A stretch of DNA of 31,024 nucleotides from Mesotaenium endlicherianum (Eukaryota; Streptophyta; Zygnematophyceae; Zygnematales; Mesotaeniaceae), in assembly GCA_009602735.1 (NCBI GenBank), contig WELA01005344.1, forward strand, positions 58,221 through 89,244, given 5' to 3'. The position numbers were made by a program, and so were the translations under genes. Below the pieces are notes generated by a model. The model saw only the letters and a program-made list of their open reading frames with translations, ran no database searches and was not told the origin of the DNA. Positions 1-8,390 of the stretch are shown here, in pieces (within the stretch, counting starts at the first letter, position 1; each line of letters starts with the position of its first letter).

Positions 1-1050
1 CCCCTCCCCCACGCCCCCGCCCCTGCCCCTGCCCCTGCCCCCATTCGAGCCCCCGTCCTTTTTGCCCCCGCTCCCATTTGAGCCCCCGTCCTTCTCAAGC
101 CCCCTGATGAAGCTCTGGGTTGTCAGTTCTTCGCTGCTGCTGGTGTGTCGGCCGGGCTAGAATTACTGAAGTGGGCGTAGGATGAGGGTTCCGAACTAGG
201 TCTGGCGCTTCGAGTGCCTTGTCTCATTTCTCTTGCTGCTGTCGATCTGGCCCGCTGTCCTCTTGTCAAACTTGTTGTGGTGTGGGTATCAGTTTGGGTT
301 CCGGGTGTCAGGTAAATATTGCTGCAACATCAGCCCCTGATATTCCCTCTACAGCTCTATTGAGTTCAATTCTGAAGTGAGTAGCAACTATATGATACAT
401 GTGGTTCTTTGTGTGTACCTTGTATCATAATGCTGGTAACTTGTATTCATTCTTGACGCCGATAACACATATTCATTCTCCGCTTGTCTTCCCTCTTCTC
501 CTCTCCCTCGCCCTCTCCGTCGCTCCCTCCTTCTCACTCTCTCTCCCTCTCTCTCTCCCCCTCCCCCTACCTCCTCATTCACTCTCTCCCTCCCCCTCTG
601 CCTATCTTTCTTTTTACTTCTCCCCTCCCTCTTTCTCTCCTCCTTTCACTTCTCCTCTCGCCCTTCCTCTCCTCCTTCTTCCTTCTCTCTCTCCCTCTCT
701 CTCTCCCTCTCTGCCTATCTGTGTGTCTAAGCGCTTGCCCGTCTGATCATCGCTCTGTCTGGATCTGCCTGTGCTTCATTGTGGTGACTGCCAGTGCTCG
801 CGTACAGCCCCAGCCCCCTTGTTTCTCTTCAAAAAAATTTCCGGTTGTATTCTGCTTACTCAGTTCATATCGCTGGACCCTGCACGTCCAACAAGAACAT
901 GTCGTACCTGTCGTGCGCGTGCGTTGCACGCACATGTATTCTTATTCTGGCATGCTGGTCGGCTGACTGGCATGCGCGGGCTGACTGGCACCCGATACCG
1001 GAAACCCTAACCCCGAAATCTTTAATCTAAACTCTAAAACCTGTGTGCAG
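1..1050. other. Non-coding stretch, probably intron of the gene that follows
   Basis: No exon is recognisable here on either strand. The first supported exon starts at 1051 directly after a CAG acceptor, so this stretch is probably intron. The N-terminal exons of the hydrolase, with its HxHxDH motif, lie off the left edge or are too short to see. Positions 1-100 are C-rich. 484-722 is a pyrimidine tract that creates long but low-complexity Pro/Ser/Leu frames. Around 1003-1016 there is a CCCTAA-like word close to the acceptor. Confidence 0.5.
484..722. repeat. C+T-rich polypyrimidine tract (CCCTCT/CTCTCC type)
   Basis: About 240 bases consist almost only of C and T, arranged as degenerate CTCTCC, CCCTCT and CTTTCT words. 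The strand asymmetry is nearly complete, with purine-only sequence on the minus strand. Both strands give open frames of low complexity (Ser/Pro/Leu on plus, Arg/Glu/Gly on minus) that are not genes. Such tracts can form triplex structures. In the context of the + strand gene it lies in the presumed intron before 1051. Confidence 0.85.
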
Positions 1051-2538
1051 GTGATGCACGGTGAGGATTACATCTCGCTGGGCTTCCTGTTCGGCAAGCG
1101 GGAGTGCGTGGCGTACGTCTCCGACGTGTCGCGAATCCCCCCCGAGGTTGAGCAATGTATGTGCGTGAGGGCGCCAGCTGGCCCTGCCCTGCCGCCCACC
1201 TGGTTTACCCAGCCCACCTAGCCTGAGTGCTCATTTTTTTCCGTGGGCTCTGCCAGTGGTTGTGCGTACAGAACCTCTGCACCAGAACAGATCTAAGGTC
1301 TGGACGTGGGCAGAGACTCTTGCTGGTATTTGCTGTGTGTGTCTGTGTGTAGATCTGTGTATGCAGGCTTGTGATGCCTGCCCCTTGCGCATGCATGGAT
1401 GTGCGCATGCACGTGCGTGTGCGTGTGCGTGTGCGTGTGTATATGGGCCTATGGTATCTGAGCCTTTAACAGGGCCCCCTTGAGCAGGAGCGTGTACCGG
1501 TGGATCTGGAGTGTGGTGGGGATGTAGCATTAAGGACTCTCTCTTCCTATTTGTAGCTCATACTCATTTTCTAAAATTTTACATTTGCAGCACTTCGGTG
1601 TATTATATTACGCTACCATAGACACTCATCTGGGTGTGTGTGTGTGTGCACGCATCCATCTGTGTGTGTGTGTGTGTATGTGTGTGTGTGTGTGTATGTG
1701 TGTGCGCGCGCGCGCATCTATCTGTTTGCTTTGTGTGTGTGTGTGTGTGTGTGCGTGTGTTGAGATGTACTGGCAGTGATATCAGTGGAGGGGCGGGGGG
1801 CTGTGGACCTGCTCATCCTGGACTCCCTCTATAAGGTGAGGCACTCCGACCTTCTCTATGTCCCACTGGGGTTCTGCTTCAGGCAAGGCTTTTTGGGTTT
1901 CGAAAACCACAGTTCATAGGTTTCAGTGCTGGGGCTGTTTGTGTGGCATCGGGAGTGAAGATTGTACAGTCCCAATGACGAGTGGGACGCGGTGTCACTG
2001 GTGACGGCAAAGCGTCAGAGAATGTGTTGCACTAGGGCACTGCAGCCCTCAGCTTCTTACAAGTAGGTGTATATCATCACAAGATTCTCACTCCAATCAG
2101 GCTCCTTAGATGTCTCACTTGTGCTGCTGGTGCTGGTGCCTCTGCTGCCACTGCTGCCGGGGTCTGTGCCGCCGCCGCCGCCGCCGCTGCTGCTGCTGCT
2201 GGTGCCCTGCCGCGGCCATTGCTGGTGCCTGTGCCACTACTGCTGCTGGGTCTTGTTCCGCCGCCGCTGCTGCTGCTGAAAGCGCAGGGGGCCCGACACA
2301 ACACCCACATATGCTTTGCTGAGGTGAGTTTGCTCAGCCTGTTTCTGTTTCTCCACGCACTTGTGAGCATCCTCGCCGTGTCGCTCTCTGTGCTATGGAC
2401 TCGCACATGCTCATGCTCGTCTTTTTCGAATGCGCGTGTGTGTGTGTGTGTGTGCGTGTGTGCTGTTTGTATGCCTGTGTTTGTCTCTGGTGCATGCATA
2501 TGACTGCATGCATGTGCGTGTGTGTGTGTCTGCGTGTG

Positions 2539-2570
<32 letters not shown>

Positions 2571-4319
2571 TGTGTGTGCGTGCGTGTGTGTGCGTGTGTG
2601 TGTATGTGTGTGTGCCTGCGTGCGCGTGTGCGTGTGTGTGTTCACGCGTGCCTCGCGTACACCTCACTGTAATGGCCCCACTCCACTCATTTTTCACTTC
2701 CCTATCTACGAAGAGGCCAGACAAAATGATGCAGCAACAAAGTACGGTCGCTCCATTGTTTATCTGTCGTTGTTCTCTCAAGCAGCTGGAGGCACCCGCA
2801 GTTTCTCCCCCAGCAGATGGTGTACCCAGGGGGCCTTACGCCATTTCTGAAACTTTGGGCTACCAAAGTAGTACTCGGAGAAAGGATGTGTACAAGGGTA
2901 CACGACAGAAACAGATGGGTGTAAGAGCGTTTGCATGTGCATGTGTATCTGCACGGTGCATGTTACTATTGGCGGCCATGCGTGCCCGGCGTGTGCTTGG
3001 AGGTGAAGAAGGGCCGCAGGCCTACCTTCCCGTGCGTGATGAAGTCGTCCTTCCTGGTGTTGCTTCTCCTTATGGCCTGGAAAGATGAAGTGGCGGCTTG
3101 CCTCAAGCCTACTCTCACATGTGTCATGAAGTTGTCCTCGGGCGCCACTTGGCGTCTCCCTAGAGCCCGGCGGCAATCCGGCATCGCATGTGTGCATGAG
3201 TCATCCTCGGGCGTTGCTTTGGCTCTCCTCGGATAATTCGGCGGCTGCGGCCCGAGCCTACCCTCTGTGACTCGCATGTGTGCTGACGTCACCCTGGGGT
3301 GTGTTGCTTCTCCTCCCAGAGCCTGGAGATAATCCGGCGGCTGCGGCCCAAGCGAGCGTACCTGATTGGGATGACCCACGAGTTTGACCACGAGGAGACC
3401 AGCGAGGAGCTCCGGGCGTGGTCGGAAAAGTGAGTGCCACCTGGCGCCGCTTCCGTCTCTTGTCCTCTGATTCTCGTGTGGCTTTTCTCCTGGGTTGCTA
3501 CACTGAGAGTGGAGCTTATGAAATCGTGTCGATGTGTGATGGTGTAACCGGTGTGAGTATCATGTATGTACTAACACGATCGTGTAATTACCTGATGATG
3601 CCCTTGCCAATCTTTAGCATTTAGGTATCTTCATTAATGTATAGGGATGTATACTTGTAAAGGTTTGTTCTTTGCGGTGTTGCCTCAAGTGGCGGTTTGT
3701 CTGTCAAGCTTGAGCTGCTCGTTCCATCTGTCAGAATATGTTACATCCTCTGGGAGCCATGCCACTCTGACTTGCAGTTTTGGGTTTAGATTTAGGGGGT
3801 TACTTGGGGTTCATCCTATACCCGCTTGTTCTTGTTTTAAGGCCTGCTGTCTGGAATATCCAACTGACATGTGGCGGAGCCCGAGGACGTCGTTAGCATC
3901 TTGTGTGGGACAGGGAGAGACGTACACGCGTGAGTGCGTTGCTTTCGAAGTGCAATGCTTAGCATGCGAGGCGCGCTTGCATACATATGCTGTCTTCACG
4001 GTTTCTGGGTTGCTTGCTCACAATGCAGCCATTAATTATTTGATTAGTTAGGAGCTTCTCCTGCATCCCTCCCACTTTGCCATCACTTCCTATTCACATA
4101 ACAAAAGAAGCAAATCATGAATATTTATCAATTAGCCTGTTGCTTTCCTGCTTGTTTCACGTGGGGACTGCGACATGCTTGTGTGTGTGTGTGTGTGTGT
4201 TTGCATAACGTGCAAGTTTCTTCTCATTTCTTCTGTCCTCGTCCTCCTACTTGCGATTCAGGGAAGGCATCAATGTGCAGCTGTCATATGACGGCCTTAG
4301 GGTTCCGGTGGATCTTTAA
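1051..4319 (+). CDS. Metallo-beta-lactamase-fold hydrolase, plant type (3' five exons, 5' end off-window)
   Basis: Five exons join in phase: 1051-1156, 1786-1835, 2288-2323, 3320-3429 and 4262-4319. All introns are GT-AG, with donors GTATGT, GTGAGG, GTGAGT and GTGAGT. The protein starts in this window with [15 protein letters not shown], then ISDV-like [42 protein letters not shown] and ends DGLRVPVDL. These blocks and their spacing match the C-terminal half of the plant metallo-hydrolase/oxidoreductase family (Arabidopsis At1g30300-like, related in fold to PhnP phosphodiesterases), recognised from memory. The His of MHG, Asp of SDV and His of THEFDH are the expected metal ligands of the later MBL motifs. 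The HxHxDH motif must lie upstream. The substrate is unknown to me. The third exon is only 36 bases and sits just after a GCC/GCT tract. The gene ends in TAA at the family C-terminus; an in-frame TGA follows at 4353-4355, which matters if TAA is read as Gln. Confidence 0.88.
1407..1443. repeat. GTGTGC/GTGCGT microsatellite in intron
   Basis: A short alternating purine-pyrimidine run of GTGCGT units in the first visible intron of the hydrolase gene. It is non-coding. Confidence 0.8.
1634..1757. repeat. TG dinucleotide tract in intron
   Basis: Interrupted (TG)n runs with short CA, CGCG and ATC breaks fill most of the 100 bases before the 1786 exon. The Cys/Val-rich frames across it are artefacts of the repeat. 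Alternating purine-pyrimidine sequence of this length, including a CGCGCGCG core near 1706, is prone to Z-DNA. Confidence 0.9.
2165..2280. repeat. GCC/GCT trinucleotide-rich tract before a 36-base exon
   Basis: GCCGCCGCC and GCTGCTGCT runs fill the end of the intron just ahead of the 2288-2323 micro-exon. The region stays open in several frames and could look like a poly-Leu or poly-Ala exon. The family alignment (YK followed by three residues and HNTH) instead fixes the exon start at 2288, after GCGCAG. The polypyrimidine stretch is weak, so the tract may influence recognition of this small exon (inference). Confidence 0.75.
2434..2643. repeat. Long TG dinucleotide tract in intron
   Basis: About 210 bases of (TG)n with GTGCGT and GCATGC interruptions lie shortly after the donor at 2324. 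The minus strand reads as His/Thr repeats. It is non-coding intronic sequence. Confidence 0.9.
3020..3351 (+). repeat. Four diverged tandem copies spanning an intron 3' end and the start of the next exon
   Basis: Units begin near 3020, 3107, 3181 and 3256 (about 87, 74, 75 and 96 bases). Each follows the same plan: GCCTACC-like start, ATGTGTG-like word, TGA-GTC, CCTCGGGCG-like word, TTGGCTCTCCTC, then GGCGGCTGCGGCCC. The last copy contains the working acceptor at 3317-3319 and the first 32 bases of the exon. The third copy still has an exon-like stretch at about 3230-3257 that would read as IIRRLRPE, against IIRRLRPK in the true exon. The splice site and exon start therefore appear to have been tandemly duplicated and then decayed. 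Confidence 0.7.
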
Positions 4320-5366
4320 ATTAGCTGCAACTTGAGCACAGGCTCTCTACAGTGAGCTGCGGTGTATTCTTTTCTCAGAGCAGGAAGACCTGCTTGGACT
4401 GGTGGTTGATCAAGAGCTCCAATAAATAACTGTCAAAACTGACACCCTTTGGCATACGACTAGGAACATTTGAGAAACACTATTCCATGGTTTTCAGAAG
4501 TTACATAGGATATCGTGAAATTATCTCTATTTGATGAAACAGAGGGCAACTCAAGACTTGATTTGGCATAATGGAGTGGGTGGGGGCCTAGTACTATGTG
4601 GTTCTGATCTTTTTAACCTCTTGACTTGTAGTTGCGTGGTATGCAAGCAGAGGCTTACCCTCCTTGGCCACACCTTCTAGTGCGTCTCTTTCTTCAGCTT
4701 TGGGCAGCATTGTATCTATAATGTGTAGATATGTCACTGTACGGTGATTAGAGTGTGCTCTGGCGCCTTAAAAGCAGGCCGTGAGGTACACAACAGAAGG
4801 CTGGTCCCAGATGTTCCACTATTTCCGGGGTGTTACGAGGCTTTGATGATACGAATTCTGCAGCCTGCTCTACGGCTTTCAGATAACATAACTTTCCCTT
4901 TCCATGCAATTGCTGCATGCCCTTCAGTGAGGATGTTTTTTGAGTACACTGCACTACTGCGTCATAGTGTCACATGTGCGGGACAGTGTCAGACTAGCTT
5001 AAAACTACTGGCTGAATTTGGATGAAAAAGTTTCTCTCATTGACCATGCATCCCGGCATTGCTCCTCTAGCTCAAGGTTTAAAGAACAACATGCACAAGA
5101 GCACTGTGTAAAATAGAAGGTATAAAATCTCCAGACTTTTGATTTCCGAAAGGTCAATAATTATCGTACAAGATGACCTACTCGATTGTAGAGAGCATGC
5201 CAGCTCACTGCACTATGGAAAACTGGAAGGCAACCCGCATAAGGTGCCTCATACTATCACCTCCTTCCTGCAAAAGCCCCTACATAAGAATATGTACAAG
5301 TGGCTGGAATAAATAAATGGCAGTAGTTTACACTTGCCCCTGATTATCTACTCAAAGCCCAACACC
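4320..5366. other. Spacer between convergent genes
   Basis: About 1 kb between the 3' ends of the + strand hydrolase gene and the - strand LEA gene. I see no coding signature. Open frames near 4744-5025 lack any recognisable motif and have no matching splice context. AATAAATAA at 4422-4428 and 5310-5317 could serve as 3'-end signals on either strand, but green algae often use TGTAA, so this is uncertain. Confidence 0.55.
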
Positions 5367-6564
5367 TTACTGGAAGCCCAACTTCTCCTTCACGGTCTGG
5401 GCTGCGCCCTTGATGTTGTCACCCGCTTGCTGCACGTCAGAAACACCCATGTTCGTGCTCAGCCTAAGGAAGTGAGCCCAGCTGAACTATTGCCTTGATT
5501 GACAAGAAGTAGCAAAGGTGAAAGTGAGCCCGTACAAGTCTCACGTGTTGGGGACAATGGAGTGCTGTGTGTGAATAAGGAGCCCAACCGTCGACACAGA
5601 TGCATAAACCGCACATAGTTGCCTCTTTACACAGGCCCCAAGTGCAGTTTTGCTGAAAATGAAGATAGCTAGGGGCACCTCATATCACAGCCACTGCTTG
5701 ATAGATATGACAATGCACTCCTTCGATCATTGAAATCTTGCACAAACTCATACTCCGTTTGACCACCCGATCACTACACATATTGCAGAGGTGCGAAACT
5801 GCTGTCAGAGTTGTAAAGCTTGCAGAAGAGCACCACCCATTGTACATTCAAGCTCTCCTACAGCCCCCTAACATCCTTCCTTGAGGCCTACAATTCTCCA
5901 AACCACAGTGTTATACAGCCAGTGCCTTAGAATACTACATACATTACTGATAAATGACCTGTCCACAGAGGCTTGTCCAAGTAACAACAAAGATGTCCCC
6001 ACCAGTTATTGAGAATGCGAGAGATGTATACCTGTGCAGCACTCTTGGTGTTGTCCCCAGCTGCCTGAGCTGTCTCCTTGGTCTTCTGAGCGGCATCTCC
6101 AGCCTTGTCCTGGGCCCACTGGCCGGTGCTCTGGGCCTGGCCCTTGGCGTCCCCAGCCTTGTCCTGGGCCCACGACCCCGTGTTCTGGGCGCCGTCCTTG
6201 GCCTTGTCGTAAGCCTCGCCAGCCCCCTGCTTGGTCTGCTCAGCAGCGTTGCCGGCCTTCCTCTCTGTCGTGTGAGCTGCGTCACGGGCCTGGTCGCCGA
6301 AGTTCTGCAAGTTAATGACACGAGACTGGGTGTTAGACAAGCGACGAGACGGAGACCTTGTCCTGCGGTAGGATACACCTCCGACTTGTGGTCCTACATC
6401 CATTAAGGCAAGTGTGAAGCTCATGCAACAAAAAACAACTCAGGATTTTAACCAATACCAGCTGTCTAGATACAACCAACCCACTGAACTACGTAATCTA
6501 CGAAGACACATTTCTGAAGCAGGAAGATAAGAGCTTCTCTTTCACGAACCTGGTTGGAGGCCAT
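5367..6564 (-). CDS. Group 3 (LEA_4-type) late embryogenesis abundant protein
   Basis: Three exons on the minus strand join in phase 0: 6564-6550 (MASNQ), 6304-6032 (91 codons) and 5429-5367 (ending KEKLGFQ, TAA). This gives 116 residues. The middle exon encodes an Ala/Lys/Gln/Asp/Thr-rich, very hydrophilic helix former. It has two copies of WAQDKAGDA spaced 18 residues apart and repeated AxxxTKxxA 11-mer-like units, typical of LEA_4 proteins. There is no signal peptide and no cysteine. Family knowledge: these proteins are disordered in solution, become helical on drying and protect membranes and proteins during desiccation or cold. The start follows a TATA box by about 135 bases. The first exon is only 15 bases, with donor GTTCGT. 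The TAA stop is followed in frame by TGA at 5354-5352, which would add QGVGL-type residues if TAA were Gln. Confidence 0.9.
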
Positions 6565-6697
6565 ACTGATGTCTTCGGAAGTCTTGCTTGAAGATGCTCG
6601 AGTCTCGAGTTAAAATTCGTCTGGAGAGCTAAGTAGCAATTTGTCTGGTGAATAGATAGATATGTCGAGCGGTACTTACACTGAGTGCGAAGGTCAC

Positions 6698-6705
6698 TAT
6701 ATATA
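6698..6705 (-). promoter_or_regulatory. TATA box of the LEA gene
   Basis: The minus strand reads CGTATATATAGTGACC here. It lies about 135 bases upstream of the ATG, so transcription would start near 6670 and leave a leader of about 105 bases. It is the only TATATATA between the ATG and the repeat cluster further upstream. Function is inferred from position. Confidence 0.6.
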
Positions 6706-6950
6706 CGAGTGGAGCCCCTGCTCTATTTGCCCCATTACACGAAGCTAGAGCATGCTGGAAGGGCTGGAATCTGACTGGAACAACAGGGTCTGTGACGTTC
6801 GGAACTTCGGAGGCTTGCTCCCAAGCTGCACTACATCGTGAGCCAGCTATGTGTCAGTTGCACAAGTCACCACCCCTGCTTCACTTCGCCATTAAGCGCC
6901 ACCTGTGTCATACTTTTCACTGCAGAGGAGTGTAGAGTTGTAGAACTGCT

Positions 6951-6990
6951 GTCGAGTGCTGTCGAGCACTGTCGAGCACTGTCGAGTGCT
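6951..6990. repeat. Four tandem decamers GTCGAG(TG/CA)CT upstream of the LEA gene
   Basis: Four perfect 10-base units run head to tail: GTCGAGTGCT, GTCGAGCACT, GTCGAGCACT, GTCGAGTGCT. The outer two differ from the inner two by a TG/CA swap, so neighbouring units form AGCACT/AGTGCT dyads. They lie about 250-290 bases upstream of the TATA box. They could be a factor-binding cluster for a stress-regulated promoter (inference) or a simple tandem repeat. Confidence 0.6.
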
Positions 6991-7560
6991 GAAATCAAGC
7001 TTGCCTGATCCGGTAATGCGGGTTCATCAGGCCCGGTGACTTCGGCTTGGGTAGCCAGCGCGATGTAGCAACATGTAGTGACATGCAGCAACGTTTAACG
7101 GCGCTGGGCCGATGGCCTAACAGGGTTGACGATCGAAGAACGGGCCATTGGCACTGGTGTCAACATTTGTCATTGTCGACCTTCAAGACTTGGGACTTCG
7201 AGGCACTTTAAGGCGCCCGAATCACGACAGTCCAACACGGTTCAGCGCTGCCAACAGGGTCCGACTTCTCTTCAAGTTCATCAGCGACGTCAGCACAAAT
7301 CGTGACCTAGCTGTCGGGCCCACGGGCTGATAACTCCCTATGAAATTCGGGCGCCCATTGTGACACTTTTCCAATTGCGCCAAAAATCAATGTTTTTTTA
7401 ATTTTGTCTCTGGAGATTGGGCAAAAAAATCAATGAAACTGGGATCTTTGCGCACGACTTGCAATTTGGGCGAAAGAAATAAATGAAACTGAAAAATTTG
7501 CGACAGCTACCCCCCCATGGTCGGGCCACTAGCTGGTGAACCAAACAGCAAAGATGGCTC
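6991..7560. other. Upstream spacer with diverged direct repeats
   Basis: No gene is recognisable. Between 7378 and 7502 a unit of the type GGGCAAAAAAATCAATGAAACTG...TTTGCG occurs nearly three times (starting near 7378, 7419 and 7468). The rest is unique-looking sequence with a moderate GC content. Confidence 0.5.
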
Positions 7561-8390
7561 TAACAGTGAGGCCCCATTGAGCACATTTGAGGAGGTCAAA
7601 GACCTTGACCTCACCTGCTCGTGTCATAACCAAGTCTGATTGGTTGAAAAAAATGTGCAAACCTTTGTGAGCAACGACTAAAGATTCCCCAAGATTCTCC
7701 TTTGCCACAGACTTCCGTCGTGTTCCGGCCCCAGAACAAGGCCGTTATGTTCAAAATGTGAACTTCGGGTACAGTTACCTGTCCAAAGACGCCGGAAGGG
7801 ATTTTTAGCGACGATATATTGCCCCTTCTTCGGAAAATGGCCATCCCTACTCCCTCCCGGGGCCCAAGGATTTCATTGGCATGCACTGAAGAGTACTGTA
7901 CAAATTTACGAGGTACATCGTTCCAAAATCTTCGTCCGCGTAGCGGCCCGCATGTGCTCAAGGTATTTTAAGGTCACGGACGTCCTGAACGAAAAGGCGT
8001 CAAAACTCAAAGGGCAGCTCTTCAAAAAGTTGCCCAAATGTTTGGACGATATTTTCATTTCCCTCCTCCCTCCTCCACCACAAGCGTCTTCTTCCCTTAC
8101 AAAGTACTAAACCTAATTATCACATTGTCCACTCTCGGCTCACTTTTCAGCACTTGTTGACGTCCTTCAAGAACACCAATATGAATTAGAAATGCCCGGC
8201 CTGGTCGGTGATAAGCAGAGGTCACTGAAGTACTTGAGTGCGGTCCTATTGAGGCGACTTCACGAAGGTCAACCGGGGTTTCACCAGAACCCTCGAGGTT
8301 CAACTGATTCATCTGACAGGCCTACGAGGTCTGGGGTCAATCTTTACCGTTTTGACCTCCGTAAATGCGTGCAATGGGGCCTCATTGTAA
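7561..8390. mobile_element. Possible non-autonomous DNA transposon or foldback element
   Basis: Bases 7561-7600 and the reverse complement of 8351-8390 align without gaps at 33 of 40 positions by eye, including GTGAGGCCCCATTG against AATGAGGCCCCATTG and GGAGGTCAAA in both. The 750 bases between hold no recognisable transposase. A 116-codon minus-strand frame at 7611-7961 has no motif I know. No clear target duplication is visible outside the repeats, so the true ends may lie a little further out. It could also be a chance pair of inverted repeats in a larger decayed repeat. Confidence 0.4.

Noticed and set aside
399..966. Long plus-strand frames rich in Ser, Pro and Leu
   Set aside because: They are produced by the polypyrimidine tract, have no domain, and lie upstream of an acceptor in presumed intron.
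1585..2850. Cys/Val-rich and His/Thr-rich frames on both strands
   Set aside because: Artefacts of TG/CA dinucleotide repeats; the true exons of the hydrolase are in other frames.
5944..6406. Overlapping frames on both strands across the LEA exon
   Set aside because: Shadows of the high-GC LEA exon. Only the frame with WAQDKAGDA repeats has the family composition and correct splice phase.
7611..7961. 116-codon minus-strand frame
   Set aside because: No motif, ordinary composition, inside a putative non-autonomous element; could be chance.
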